Assembly (NCBI GenBank): GCA_937625935.1
Contig: OW569376.1
Coordinates: 1 to 64,000 of the forward strand
Length of the DNA: 64,000 bases
Direction: 5' to 3'
DNA from: Tetramitus jugosus
Lineage: Eukaryota; Heterolobosea; Eutetramitea; Acrasida; Vahlkampfiidae
Position numbers and translations under genes: made by a program. A model generated the notes under the pieces. That model was not told the DNA's origin, searched no databases, and saw only the letters and a list, made by a program, of their open reading frames with translations. Positions 49,201 through 60,600 of the stretch are shown here, in pieces (positions within the stretch are counted from its first letter, which is position 1; the number at the start of each line of letters is the position of its first letter).

Positions 49201-49629
49201 ACATTCATCATTGGGATTATTGATCAACAATTGTCCATGGTAAAACAAGTCGCGATGAACTCCTGTTGTTATGTCATTGGAGAGACATTCGACCTCTTTT
49301 TCGCAGGGATGGTGAAACTGAACAATGTGATTTTCATCAGATTGGTGAGGACAGTACAGTCCGTGAGTGCATGAATGAACTACTACTCTCGTATGAGAGG
49401 AATCATTGACGAGAGAACACTCGGACCCATATTTACAATAATGCAAGTAGTTTCTTGCGTGGCCACTGTGACCGATAAGAGGACACTCATTCCCTTGAGG
49501 GCACATGTGAAGAAATTGATGGGCATGGGCTTCATCACTAATCAACAAACACTCTGTTCCATGTTGACACAAGTGCTTGCTTGGACATGACTCATTTTGG
49601 CACGTCAATGGATGAGAGCAAAAGTCCAT
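46265..49629 (-). CDS. PBZ-like zinc fingers, CCA/poly(A)-polymerase head and multi-pass membrane domain in one protein
   Basis: Three exons (49629-49203, 49132-48696, 48622-46265) give 1073 residues. Both introns are GT-AG, phase-consistent and short (70 and 73 bp; donors GTAAGT and GTATGT). Residues 1-140 carry four to five Cys2His2 units of the form C-x5-C-x7-H-x5-H (CKYGSEC, CPQGNEC), like PAR-binding zinc fingers. Residues 143-275 are unassigned. From 278 the head domain of class II CCA-adding/poly(A) polymerases follows: FIVGGAVRDA, then KIDIVFGSSSQE, then QDFTINCLYFD and TGKGIVDVIERKLRI. The second intron splits the VGGAVR|D motif. A Pro-rich linker follows, then about eight hydrophobic helices (about 690-1000) and a hydrophilic tail. 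I know no family with this order. The normal first catalytic Asp appears to be Lys. It would lie in a membrane with the zinc fingers and head probably on one face. Confidence 0.8.
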
Positions 49630-49722
49630 GATTCAATCTTTTCCTAAATTTTTCTGTTCGTTTCTCTCGCAAGCTACCGTTCACACGACCAAAAACATCC
49701 GAGTTCTTTCCAATCTGCTGTA

Positions 49723-51576
49723 ATGAGCTACGTCGCTTTCTTCACCGATCGTAGAAAACCGTTCGAAGGTTCCACTCAAAAATCGCGAGAGTGCTTGGCG
49801 CCCTTTTTCCAGCTTGGCGCCAAACACAAAAATCACGACATACACAAAAACAAAAAACAAAAACAAAAACCGAAAAACATGCCACAACTGCTTCGAACTT
49901 TGCATCTCATGGAGCAGCAACAACAATTGTTCTCCTCCCTTGATACTTCCTCCTCCAATCATACCAACAATAATGACAAACATCACCATCATCGTCATCA
50001 ACAATCAGAGAATGAATCATCATCTTTGCATCATGACACTATCGTGGACAACAAGGAACTTTTAACAAATTCCACTTCACCTCGTTCCTCTTTAACAAAC
50101 ACGACCCAACAAAAAAACAAGAGTAGTCATCACAAGAGTCATCATCACCATCATCATCATCATAGTCATAGTCATGGTCATGGTCATCATCATAAACACA
50201 AGAGTGGATCATTGAAACGTGTATCTTCATCCAATCATGTACCCATCACAGGTCATAGTGAACTTGGGGGAGAGGGTATTGCACCAACATCGCCAACATC
50301 GCCAACTTCACCTTCACATCATCATCATGCATCATCATTTTCACATCATCTAGAGTCATCATCATCATCATCTTCTCCTCTTCCTCCAATGAGAAAACGT
50401 GCCATGACAGCGACTAGTATGCTGTTGGATAGGACGAGTCAATCTACAAGTCTCACATTCCTTATTCTGTTGATCACTCATGCAGTGTTCATTTCTCTAT
50501 CGTGCATCATTGGTGTTTCACTGTTTCGACATTCTAGAGGACAGGAAGGTGATGTCATTCTGTTTCACTTTTACAATTTTAATGAACTGTTTTCGTGGAG
50601 AAATTTTAATCCACTCATGTATCAGAGTGTTCACTTTGATATGGATCGAGTGTTGAACAGTGGAGTCGATGGAAGTTTTGAGATTCGAACATTGAAGAAC
50701 AATCCGACAGTGAATCAGAATGCGAGACACTTGTACGCGTTAAACTATTCAGAGTGCAATCAGTTGAATCGGGGTCAAGATTTACAGTATTGGGCATTTT
50801 TCTTGATGCCTGGTTCGGAGTTGAAATTGAATTATGAGTTGTATTTTGCAGAGTTTGGATCGGAGATGAGATTGGCGATATTGGAGGGAACAAGAGGGTT
50901 TGACTGTTGGATGAAACAGGCGTCATTCTCTGGAAAACAACGATGTGCTCAAGTAGACACATTCCTGTTAACTGGAAGACCTGATATAATCACAGTGTCT
51001 GTCATAGGTGATGGAACTGACAACAATAATGATGATGATGACGACGACGACGATAATGGGGATTATGCAAACAAGGTGCATCTATCGAACAAGTCGTCTG
51101 ATTTGCGTGAAGATGATCGCAATTTTCTAGTGACGACTCAAGGCTATGGACGACCATTGTTCTTCATTGTCTATTTTGCAAGCAAGGAACACAACTATAT
51201 CGCTTCTTGTTCCCTATCGTTTAAGTTTAATATGACCACTTTTGATGAACCGGATCCGAGTAATATCAAGGACACATGCCTCGTTACTACTTCATCAAGC
51301 TGTGACGTGTCTCGGTCTCAAACTGTCATGATTACCGCTAGGACTGCATCTGGTGAACAGGCTGATAAGAGAGGACAGATTGTATCTTATTCGTTCAATA
51401 GGAATTCTCTCAATCTATTTGCTCTCTCCTCGATACCGTTGGTCGTTCTGTTACTGATCGATACTTTGGTTGGTATTGTATGGGCTGTTCGATTCTGTAG
51501 GTCAAGGTCATCATTCAAGAAAAGTTCAATTATCACGATCAATGCAGAAGAATCAAGCGCACTCTTACAAAGTTAG
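49723..51576 (+). CDS. Histidine-rich two-pass membrane protein of unknown function
   Basis: This gene encodes 617 residues from ATG 49723; a start at codon 53 (MPQLLRTL, 49879) in an A-rich context is equally likely. Residues 80-215 are extremely rich in His, Ser, Asn and Pro, with an eight-His run and HGHGHHHKHK. A transmembrane helix lies at about 243-267 and another at about 565-590. The domain between them (about 270-560) has Cys residues, NxS/T sequons and an Asp run. The tail is short and basic with a possible sorting end (ESSALLQS). I do not recognise the outer domain. Metal binding by the His stretch is possible. It is divergent from the zinc-finger/nucleotidyltransferase fusion gene, with 93 bases between the starts. 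Confidence 0.65.
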   Translation: MSYVAFFTDRRKPFEGSTQKSRECLAPFFQLGAKHKNHDIHKNKKQKQKPKNMPQLLRTLHLMEQQQQLFSSLDTSSSNHTNNNDKHHHHRHQQSENESSSLHHDTIVDNKELLTNSTSPRSSLTNTTQQKNKSSHHKSHHHHHHHHSHSHGHGHHHKHKSGSLKRVSSSNHVPITGHSELGGEGIAPTSPTSPTSPSHHHHASSFSHHLESSSSSSSPLPPMRKRAMTATSMLLDRTSQSTSLTFLILLITHAVFISLSCIIGVSLFRHSRGQEGDVILFHFYNFNELFSWRNFNPLMYQSVHFDMDRVLNSGVDGSFEIRTLKNNPTVNQNARHLYALNYSECNQLNRGQDLQYWAFFLMPGSELKLNYELYFAEFGSEMRLAILEGTRGFDCWMKQASFSGKQRCAQVDTFLLTGRPDIITVSVIGDGTDNNNDDDDDDDDNGDYANKVHLSNKSSDLREDDRNFLVTTQGYGRPLFFIVYFASKEHNYIASCSLSFKFNMTTFDEPDPSNIKDTCLVTTSSSCDVSRSQTVMITARTASGEQADKRGQIVSYSFNRNSLNLFALSSIPLVVLLLIDTLVGIVWAVRFCRSRSSFKKSSIITINAEESSALLQS

Positions 51577-51687
51577 GCTGCTTTGAAATACAACGATTTT
51601 TTCTGTCGGATAATTATTGTTTCGCGCTGAAACACAACTCGTGGTTCATTTACGAAAATAACATTACTCATCTCTTTTGTTTGGAAA

Positions 51688-54600
51688 ATGAGCTCTACAT
51701 CAGAAGATTTACAACTTTCGAGTGATGGAGTGGAGGATGAGAAGAGAGAGCTTCCAAAGGGAGTAGTTGAGAAATTCTCTGGCTTTGTTTGTTCTGTTTG
51801 CTCGCTGCTTATTGAAGCAGACGCTCTTGAGCTACACATGTTGTTTCACGACAAGTATAGCCCTGAGATCAAATCATTCCTGACACAAGCAAAGTTGCCT
51901 ATTTTGTTTGTTCAGAAAATTCAATCACCGACACCATCCATCGATGAACAATATGCTACCTCTGAAACAGTAGAAGGTAAGGGAATTTGTTTATGAATTT
52001 TTACTCATGGATTCTTCCTGAACAGAACTTATCATTCGATTTTACAGATATCAACATGCCTTCATACAGTGTCGATTTGGCAATGGATTTCAAGGAAGGT
52101 GCTTATGGCGTTGTTTTCGCCAAGAGAGACCCAAAGTTGTTCTTCGACAAATTAGACAGTTCTCAGAGCTTTAGTTCTCTGCTTCAAACGGTTGAGATCA
52201 GTAATAATGTGAATCCTTTTGAATTCTTAAGAAATTTTATCTCCACGACATTTGAGCCATACTTTGATTCAATCGAAAAAAAGAGGTTTAAGGAGAAGAA
52301 CGGAATTTCTGCTGTCACTGAAAGCATGGAGTCCCTAAAGCTAGCTTTAGAGCAGTGTCAAAATAAGTTTAAAATTCCTGAAATTAATATCCTGGGATAT
52401 GTTCATCCCAAGGTGAAAGATATTATCCGAGACAATAGCAATCTCAATGATATTGAGGATTTGATCAAGGGTGAATCTAAAATTCTCAATGAGATGGGCA
52501 AGAGTTTGCAAGAATGTGCACTCGAGATCAACAAGTTAATTTCGCCCAGTGAGACCACATTTCATAGTGTTGTGCAGGAAATTAACTATTGGGAAAGTAT
52601 GGAGAAAGCTCTGAACAATCTCGATATTCATAGACAACACACCCAAATATTGTACACCCTCAAAGTGCTAAAGGAATACAACCGAAAGATTCCTGTTAAT
52701 GTATGGTTGTCATTACCGATTGAGGATGCATTGAAAAACGCGAGGAATTGCTACTCTCTGCTTAAAGATATTCCTATTAATGATATGTTAACGGCAAAAG
52801 AAATTGATAAGGTAGTTACTGCCGTGGAGGATACATTTAAGCAATTGTCCAAGATCAAAAATAATGAAGTAGGAAACATTTCAAATGTAGGGAATTCGTA
52901 TCCGGCAAGAGGAGCTCTTTTGGTGGAAGCAATTTCTCATCATGTACAAGACAAAGCATTAGACTTACTTCGACCGATGCAATTAATGAAAATGGATTTT
53001 GAAAACTTTGAGAAGGTTATAGGACAAATCAACGAGTTATTTACAAGTCTTAAACATGGAGTTCAAAACTTTGAGAAGATATGTATTGTTATTGCGAAGA
53101 AGATGAATATCACATTACCGTCCTTCACAGACAAACTAGAATATGTATCACTCAAGAGGAGATTAGATGAAATGAGGAATACTCGCGCTGCTCATGAACA
53201 ATTAAGATCAGTGAGTTCAAGAGCAATATCCAGTAAGGATGGAACTAGTTCTGTTGATATTTTGAATCAAGTCGACAAGGCTTTTGAAGATCTTCGAAAT
53301 TTGAACAATAAGGTTCTAGATCTTGGTGCAGGTGAGTGATGATTGATTCACTATTTTGATTTTGTTTATCAGGGAGGTTTCTAACACATTTTTGAAGAGG
53401 GTGCTCAATTGTGGAGAACATCGTTGAAGTCGTATTATGAAAAAATTGATAGCGTCGAAAGTAAAATCGTTCATATTTTAAAAGAGAAATTGAGCAGTGC
53501 AAAGAGTGCTAGTGAAATGTTTCGAGTCTTCTCAAAGTTTAATCCTTTGTTTTACATGCCAAAGGTTAGAAGCGCAATTAGCCAATTTCAAGATCGGTTA
53601 GTCGACAAAGTACGAGAAGATATTACAAGCCTTGAATTAAAGTTTAAAAAACACTACACAGCATCCGAGGCAGAGCGGATGAGTCAACTTCGTGATCTGC
53701 CCAATGTGTCTGGAGCGATCATCTGGGCTAGGCAAATTGAAAAACAACTCGATCTATACATGGGAAGAATAGATAGTGTTTTTGGCAATGGATGGGATAG
53801 ATTGCGAGATATGCGACAGTTCAATCATTTCTGGCTCCTGAATGACAAGTTATCTGACTTTATGGGGATACCAATATTTAAATTAGAGCATAAAATGTCT
53901 TTAAACTCTGTTTTAAAGTCAGATGTAAAACCAGAGTTGAAGGGCACTGCGCTCGCATTAGCATTCCTTGAACTTGTTTATCCAGATACAGAGAGTCATT
54001 GGAAGATTATGTACAACGAGAGTATGGATGCACTGCAAAAGGAACAACGGAAATTGAACATTAACATCAGCTTGCACAGCGCTGCTTTGGACATGCTCCG
54101 AGAGGAGCAAAATCTTGGGCTCAGACACATGGAAGAGCTGAAACTCAGACAAAAGGCCGAAAAACTTCGCTCTAAACTTCAGTTCAATATCAATGAGCTA
54201 CTCAGCAAGTGGAATGTTGACATCTTGAACAAGATTCCAAAATGGAAGATATTTGAAATGTCGAAGGATGAAGTTAGTGTAAGGGGATTTGTGTTCGATG
54301 TAGTGAAAAATAAGAACGATCTTTGGGAGCTTCGCGTGAATTTTCATAGGGATATTGGCAATTTGATTAAAGAGGTTCGTACACTCACGAGTCTCGATAT
54401 GGACAGAATGATTGATGTTAATATACGAGGAATTATTCTCGAGGCATGTGATATCTACCCGTTAGCAGTTTCGTTAATCGAAAGCGTCAAGACATATAAT
54501 CGTGTTCTGGCTTCCCTGGATGATTTTGTTCAACCTTTGGCTGCTCGTGAGATCAAAACAATTCAGACCAAACTCTCTGAAGGATTCAACTGGCCGTGGA

Positions 54601-57600
54601 AAGCAGCAAACTTAGAGAGTTATTGTAAGGAGTTGTATGAAGCCGTGTCTAAATTTCAGACAACAGTTTCAAATCTTATTATGACTAACACCAAGATCCA
54701 AATGTATTTGGATGAGTTGAAAACATGCAAAACGAACAGAAAGGCTTTATTCCAAGGAATAGATAATATTCAAAAATTGGTTGATGATATTGCGTTAGAA
54801 GAGGCATACTCAAACAGCAAGTATTGGGTCAGAGATTTGAATAGATATGTCGAATCGATTCTATTGACTCGACTTCAGGATATTTTGGCAACATGGATTG
54901 CTGAGTACTCAAATCTGTCTTCAGAATCTCGAGATGATGGTAGATCTTATCTATTCACTGATATTGCGGCCTCTCCATTTGTTGTTGAGATAAAGGTGAT
55001 TAATCGTCTGATGAGAGAGATTCCAGCAATTCAAAAGGCAAGAGCTTTTTGGATCTCCAGACTTAGCATTTGCTTATCATGGATTATTGATCTACCAAAG
55101 ATTCGAGGCGATAACTTTGAGAATGCGTTTGCTTCCATGAATAGATCAAATGCTTTCAAAGAATTACACACCTTCCGCTACCTATTAACAATGATTTCAC
55201 AGGATTTACTTCAAAAGTCATTTTCCGTCATTGAATCAAGCATACAAGAGGCTCAAATATATATTCAACAATGGCTTCAATATCAAGCATTGTGGGACAT
55301 AGATATGAGTATGGTTGTGAATCAGCTCGGGAGTGATCTCGCTCAATGGATGAGGTTGCTTGATGATGTAAGTCAAGCCCAATCCTTTATGAAAACAACT
55401 GATAAACACAAAGATATGGGATCAATTATCGTAAATTTTGGTGAGGTTTATGACCAAGTATCTATGAAATACGGCGATACTCTTAAAGAATTGTTGATTA
55501 AATTTAGGAGCGAACTCGAAGCAAGCATGAAGATGATGTATTCGAAGATATCTGAAAAGAGAAATCAAATCGAGAGTATGACATTGAAGGACAATGATTC
55601 CATTGTTCGTTTCCTGAAAGCCTCCCAGGAAGTAAAACGAAATTTCAAAATTTTGGAAGAATACGTAGTTATTTTCAAAAAGGGTGAGCAACAATTACTA
55701 CGGAATAGTATGAAACTTCCTCCAGGGTGGAAATTTGCGGGCAATATAGAGAGCGAATGGATAGCCTTAAATGAGATTGTGAAAAGAAAGGATGAAGCGA
55801 TTAAATCATCAAAAGAACATATAGTGCGTGATATTTTGTCCAAGGATGCTGAATTAGATCAAAGAATTGCCGCGTACATTGAGAAACACAAGAAAGAAAA
55901 ACCTCTAAATGGAAATCTTCTCCCTTCAGATGCGTTGAGAGCAGTGGATGCCCTCGAATCACGATTAAAAACTTTGCAAATAGAACTCAACAATATATGT
56001 GAGGCTAGAGAAGCGCTAGACTTGGAACCAGGTGACGCCCAAAAACTCGACATATTTGCTGATGAGATTAATAATTTGAAATCAGTATGGCAGTCCTTAC
56101 ACAGTGTTTGGGATGAATTACAAGAAGTAGGAGAAACGGCATTCAATAGTATAATGTGGAGAAAGGTTCGACGCCAACTCGAAAATATGTTGGATACCAT
56201 TAGAAAATTGAGTCCTTGGATGCTTTCATATGATGCTGTGGATCATTTGCAATCAACGATAAAACTTCATATTCAAGAGCTAAATATAGTGAAAGAATTG
56301 AGAGAAGAATCAATGAAAGATCGACATTGGCAAGAATTGAGGAAGGTGCTGAACCAGAAGTGGATACTATCAGAATTAACTCTCGCTCATATTTGGGAAG
56401 CGAAAGTACTGAACAACGAAGCAGCAATAAGAGAGGTGTTGCGCAAGGCTCAGGGAGAAGTGAGCTTGGAGAACTTCATCAAGAGAGTTAAAGAAACATG
56501 GACGATCTATCAGTTTGAACTGATCAACTACAATAACAAATGTATTCTCATTAAGGGTTGGGATGATTTATTTAAGCAGCTATCAGATGACTTGGAAGGT
56601 TTGTCTGCGATGAAATCATCGCAGTTCTTTAAAACCTTTGAGGATGAAACTAATTCTCTGGACAAAAAACTGAACAAAATTAGGATTACATGTGATATTT
56701 GGATTGATGTACAGCGAGTATGGATATATCTTGAGGGTATCTTCTCGGGAAATGCAGATATTAGATACCAATTACCAAGGGAAACTCAGAAATTCCAGAC
56801 CATTAATTCTGACTTTAAGCAATTAATGAGGAAAGTACAGGCCAATCCAATTGTGTTAGATGTTTTAACTATCCCACAAGTCGGAGATAGATTGGAAAAG
56901 CTCAATCAGTCCTTAATCAAAGTGCAAAAATCATTAGGCGAGTACTTGGAAAAACAACGAGCAGCATTTCCGAGATTTTACTTTATTGGCGATGAAGATT
57001 TACTTGAGATTCTTGGCAACAGTGGAGATGCAATTAAAGTGCAAAAACACTTGAAAAAAATGTTTGCCGGCATATCATCCCTTCAACTTGAGAATTCCAA
57101 CATTGTTACAGGAATTTCTTCGAAGGAAGGAGAGATCATACCGTTTAAAACCCCTGTTACCATATGTGAGAACCAGTCAGTGCATGAGTGGTTGAACAAC
57201 CTTGAAATAGAATTGAAAGACACTCTCTCCCATTTAACCGGTCAAGCGATTCAAGAATTATCAGTGCTGTATGAGAAAGATATTGTGAATGATGAATTTA
57301 CTTGTTGGATGGCAAAATATCCTGCGCAGGTAGTTGTTCTGAGCAGTCAAGTCGTATGGACTTCAAACACAGAAAAAACCATCTCTAAAACGACTCTTCC
57401 AACCACGGTAGCCAAGGTGAAGAACATACTAGAGATTCTGGCAAATCATGTTCTCAACATTGCGGATGGATTATCAAGGAAGAAGTATGAACATTTAATT
57501 ACTGAGTATGTCTATCAGAGAGATGTTCTCATTGCGCTTCAAAATGAAAGCATCTCATCGATCAAAGATTTTAGTTGGTTGTACCATATGCGATATTACT

Positions 57601-60600
57601 GGGATGAAACCAAGCCTACAATGGAACGTCTGACTGTTGCCATTGCCAATGCTCTGTTTGTGTACGGCTTTGAATACCAAGGTGTAATCGAAAAATTGGT
57701 TCAAACACCATTAACTAGTCGATGCTATCTTGCTCTCACTCAAGCACTGAACTCTCGGCTTGGAGGTAGTCCCTTCGGACCGGCAGGTACAGGCAAAACA
57801 GAGACAGTCAAAGCACTGGGAGTTCAACTGGGCAGATATGTCCTTGTATTTAATTGTGATGAGAGTTTCGACTACAAAGCCATGGAAAGAATCCTTGTCG
57901 GTCTATGTCAATGTGGCGCTTGGGGCTGTTTTGATGAATTTAACAGATTAGAAGAGAACATTTTGTCAGCAGTTTCTCAACACATTCAAAAAATTCAGAT
58001 TGCTCTGCGGGATCGAAAGCCTAATATTGAACTCCTTGATCGAACACTGGCAGTCAAGGAAGATACAGGAATTTTTATTACAATGAATCCTGGATATGCA
58101 GGTCGATCTAACTTACCAGACAATTTAAAACAATTATTCAGAGATATTGCAATGGTTAAACCTGACAAAGAACTGATTGCTCAAGTGATACTATACTCAC
58201 AAGGTTTTACTCAAGCACAGGAGTTGGCGAAAAAGATTGTTCTATTCTTTGGGTTGTGTGTAGACGAATTGTCAGCCCAAACTCACTATGATTTTGGACT
58301 CAGGGGACTAAAGAGCGTTTTAGTAAACGCAGGATACTTGAAGAGACAATTGATAGAATCAAAGGTTACCAAGCTTGAAGCGAGTATCGTAATCCAGAGC
58401 ATCGAAGAATCAATGATACCTAAACTTGTTGGAGATGATGTCTCTTTGCTTAAAGATCTCATAAAGGATCTATTTCCTGGGTGTGATTCTTCCTCACCAC
58501 CTCTCGTCGAGTTACGCTCACACATTCAAGATCTATGTAAGGAAAATCATTTTGTGTATGATGACGCATGGGTGGAAAAGATGATTCAATTGTACAAAAT
58601 TCAAAACTTGCAACATGGAATCATGTTGGTAGGCCCACCCGCTTGTGGAAAAACTTCTTGTTTTAAGATTCTTTTGCAAGCGATGGAAAGGTTAGATCAG
58701 GTGAAAGGTAACGCTTACTTTATCGATCCAAAAGCACTTACAAAAGAAGAACTCTATGGCTCATTGGATCCCACAACACGTGAATGGACGGATGGAGTAT
58801 TCACGTTTGTGCTAAGAAAAATTATCGACAATTTAAGAGGAGAAAGCTCTCAACGTCACTGGATCGTCTTTGATGGTGATGTTGATCCAGAGTGGGTCGA
58901 AAATTTGAACAGCGTGTTGGATGACAACAAATTATTTACGCTTCCAAACGGAGAACGTCTGGCTCTGCCACCCAACGTTAAAATAATGTTCGAAGTTCAA
59001 AATCTAAAATACGCAACACTAGCAACTGTGAGTCGATGTGGAATGATATGGTTCAGCCATGATATCGTGTCGTTGCAAATGATAGTACATAATTTTGTTC
59101 AACGGTTGAAAAATATTTCACTCGAAGAAGACGAACGATCGCTTAAAATCAATACTGAAACCCCACTACTTCGCCTCCAAAGAAACGTTGCCAATACCAT
59201 CGAACCTTACTTTGAGCAGCAAGGGTTCGTCCTTCAATGTCTTGGACGAGCGCAATTGTTACCACACATCATGACCTTTAGCGTGGTGCGTGCTCTCTCC
59301 ACACTTTTTTCGTTAGTGAATAGGACAATATTGAGAATCCACGAATACAACCTGTTAAACACAGATATTCCTCTCGAAGTATCATCAGTGCAAAATTATG
59401 CTTCGAAGAGACTTATCTATTCTGTAATTTGGGGTTTTGGAAGCTCAATGAATATGGTAGATAGAACAAGCTTTGCTCAATTTGTTTGTTCTGTATCTCC
59501 AATAGCCTTACCAGAAGACGAAGGCAATCTTCTCGATTATGAGGTATCAATAGACGATGGTCGATGGGTGTCATGGTCTGATAAGGTGCCAGAAATTGCG
59601 ATTGAAACGCACAGAGTTGTTTCAGCTGATTCTATGATACCAACAATGGACACTGTGAGACATGAAGATCTACTAGGATCCTGGGTATCAGATTGTAGAT
59701 CTGTCATTCTCTGTGGCCCACCCGGATCTGGAAAGGTTTGTTTTATTTCAACTGTTTTTTCTCTGCTCTCTAAGTATCCTCTAACTCTTATTGATTGAAA
59801 GACCATGATTTTAACAGCAGTATTACGCTCCCTATCGAGTTACGATGCCTGTTTCCTAAACTTCTCGAGCGCAACACAACCTGAACTCGTCTTGAAAACA
59901 TTTGATCAATATTGCACTGTGTCCAACACTCCTGATGGTTTAGTTTTGCAACCAAGTCAACCTGATCGCTGGTTGGTCGTATTTTGTGATGAAATCAACT
60001 TACCTGCAAATGATAAATATGGTACACAACGAATCATCACCTTTATGAGACAAATGATAGAACAAGGTGGATATTGGAGAGCATCAGATTTACAATGGAT
60101 AAAGCTGAGACGAATTATGTTTGTTGGTGCTTGCAATCCTCCGACCGATGCAGGAAGAGTGCCAATGACAGAAAGATTTTTGCGCCACTGTCCAATCTTA
60201 TTTGTCGATTTCCCCTCACCTTCTTCTCTCAGGCAGATCTATGGAACTTTCAACAAAGCTCTCTTAAAATTAGTACCAAGCTTAGTGAGTTATACCGAAG
60301 CCACAACACGTACCATGGTGGACTTTTTCATGGCGTCACAACAACATTTCACACCAGATAATCAACCTCATTATATTTACTCTCCAAGAGAATTGAGTAG
60401 ATGGATTCGTGCAATGTATGAAGCGATGCATACATTGGATTTGATGGACTTGGATGTTTTTGTTCGATTATTAGTACATGAGGGCATAAGAATTTTCGCA
60501 GATAGATTGGTGCTTACCTTGGAGAAAAAGTGGACAGATGACACAATAGATCAAATAGTCATTCAACATTTTGCGAATATTGATTTAAGTTGTGTATCGC

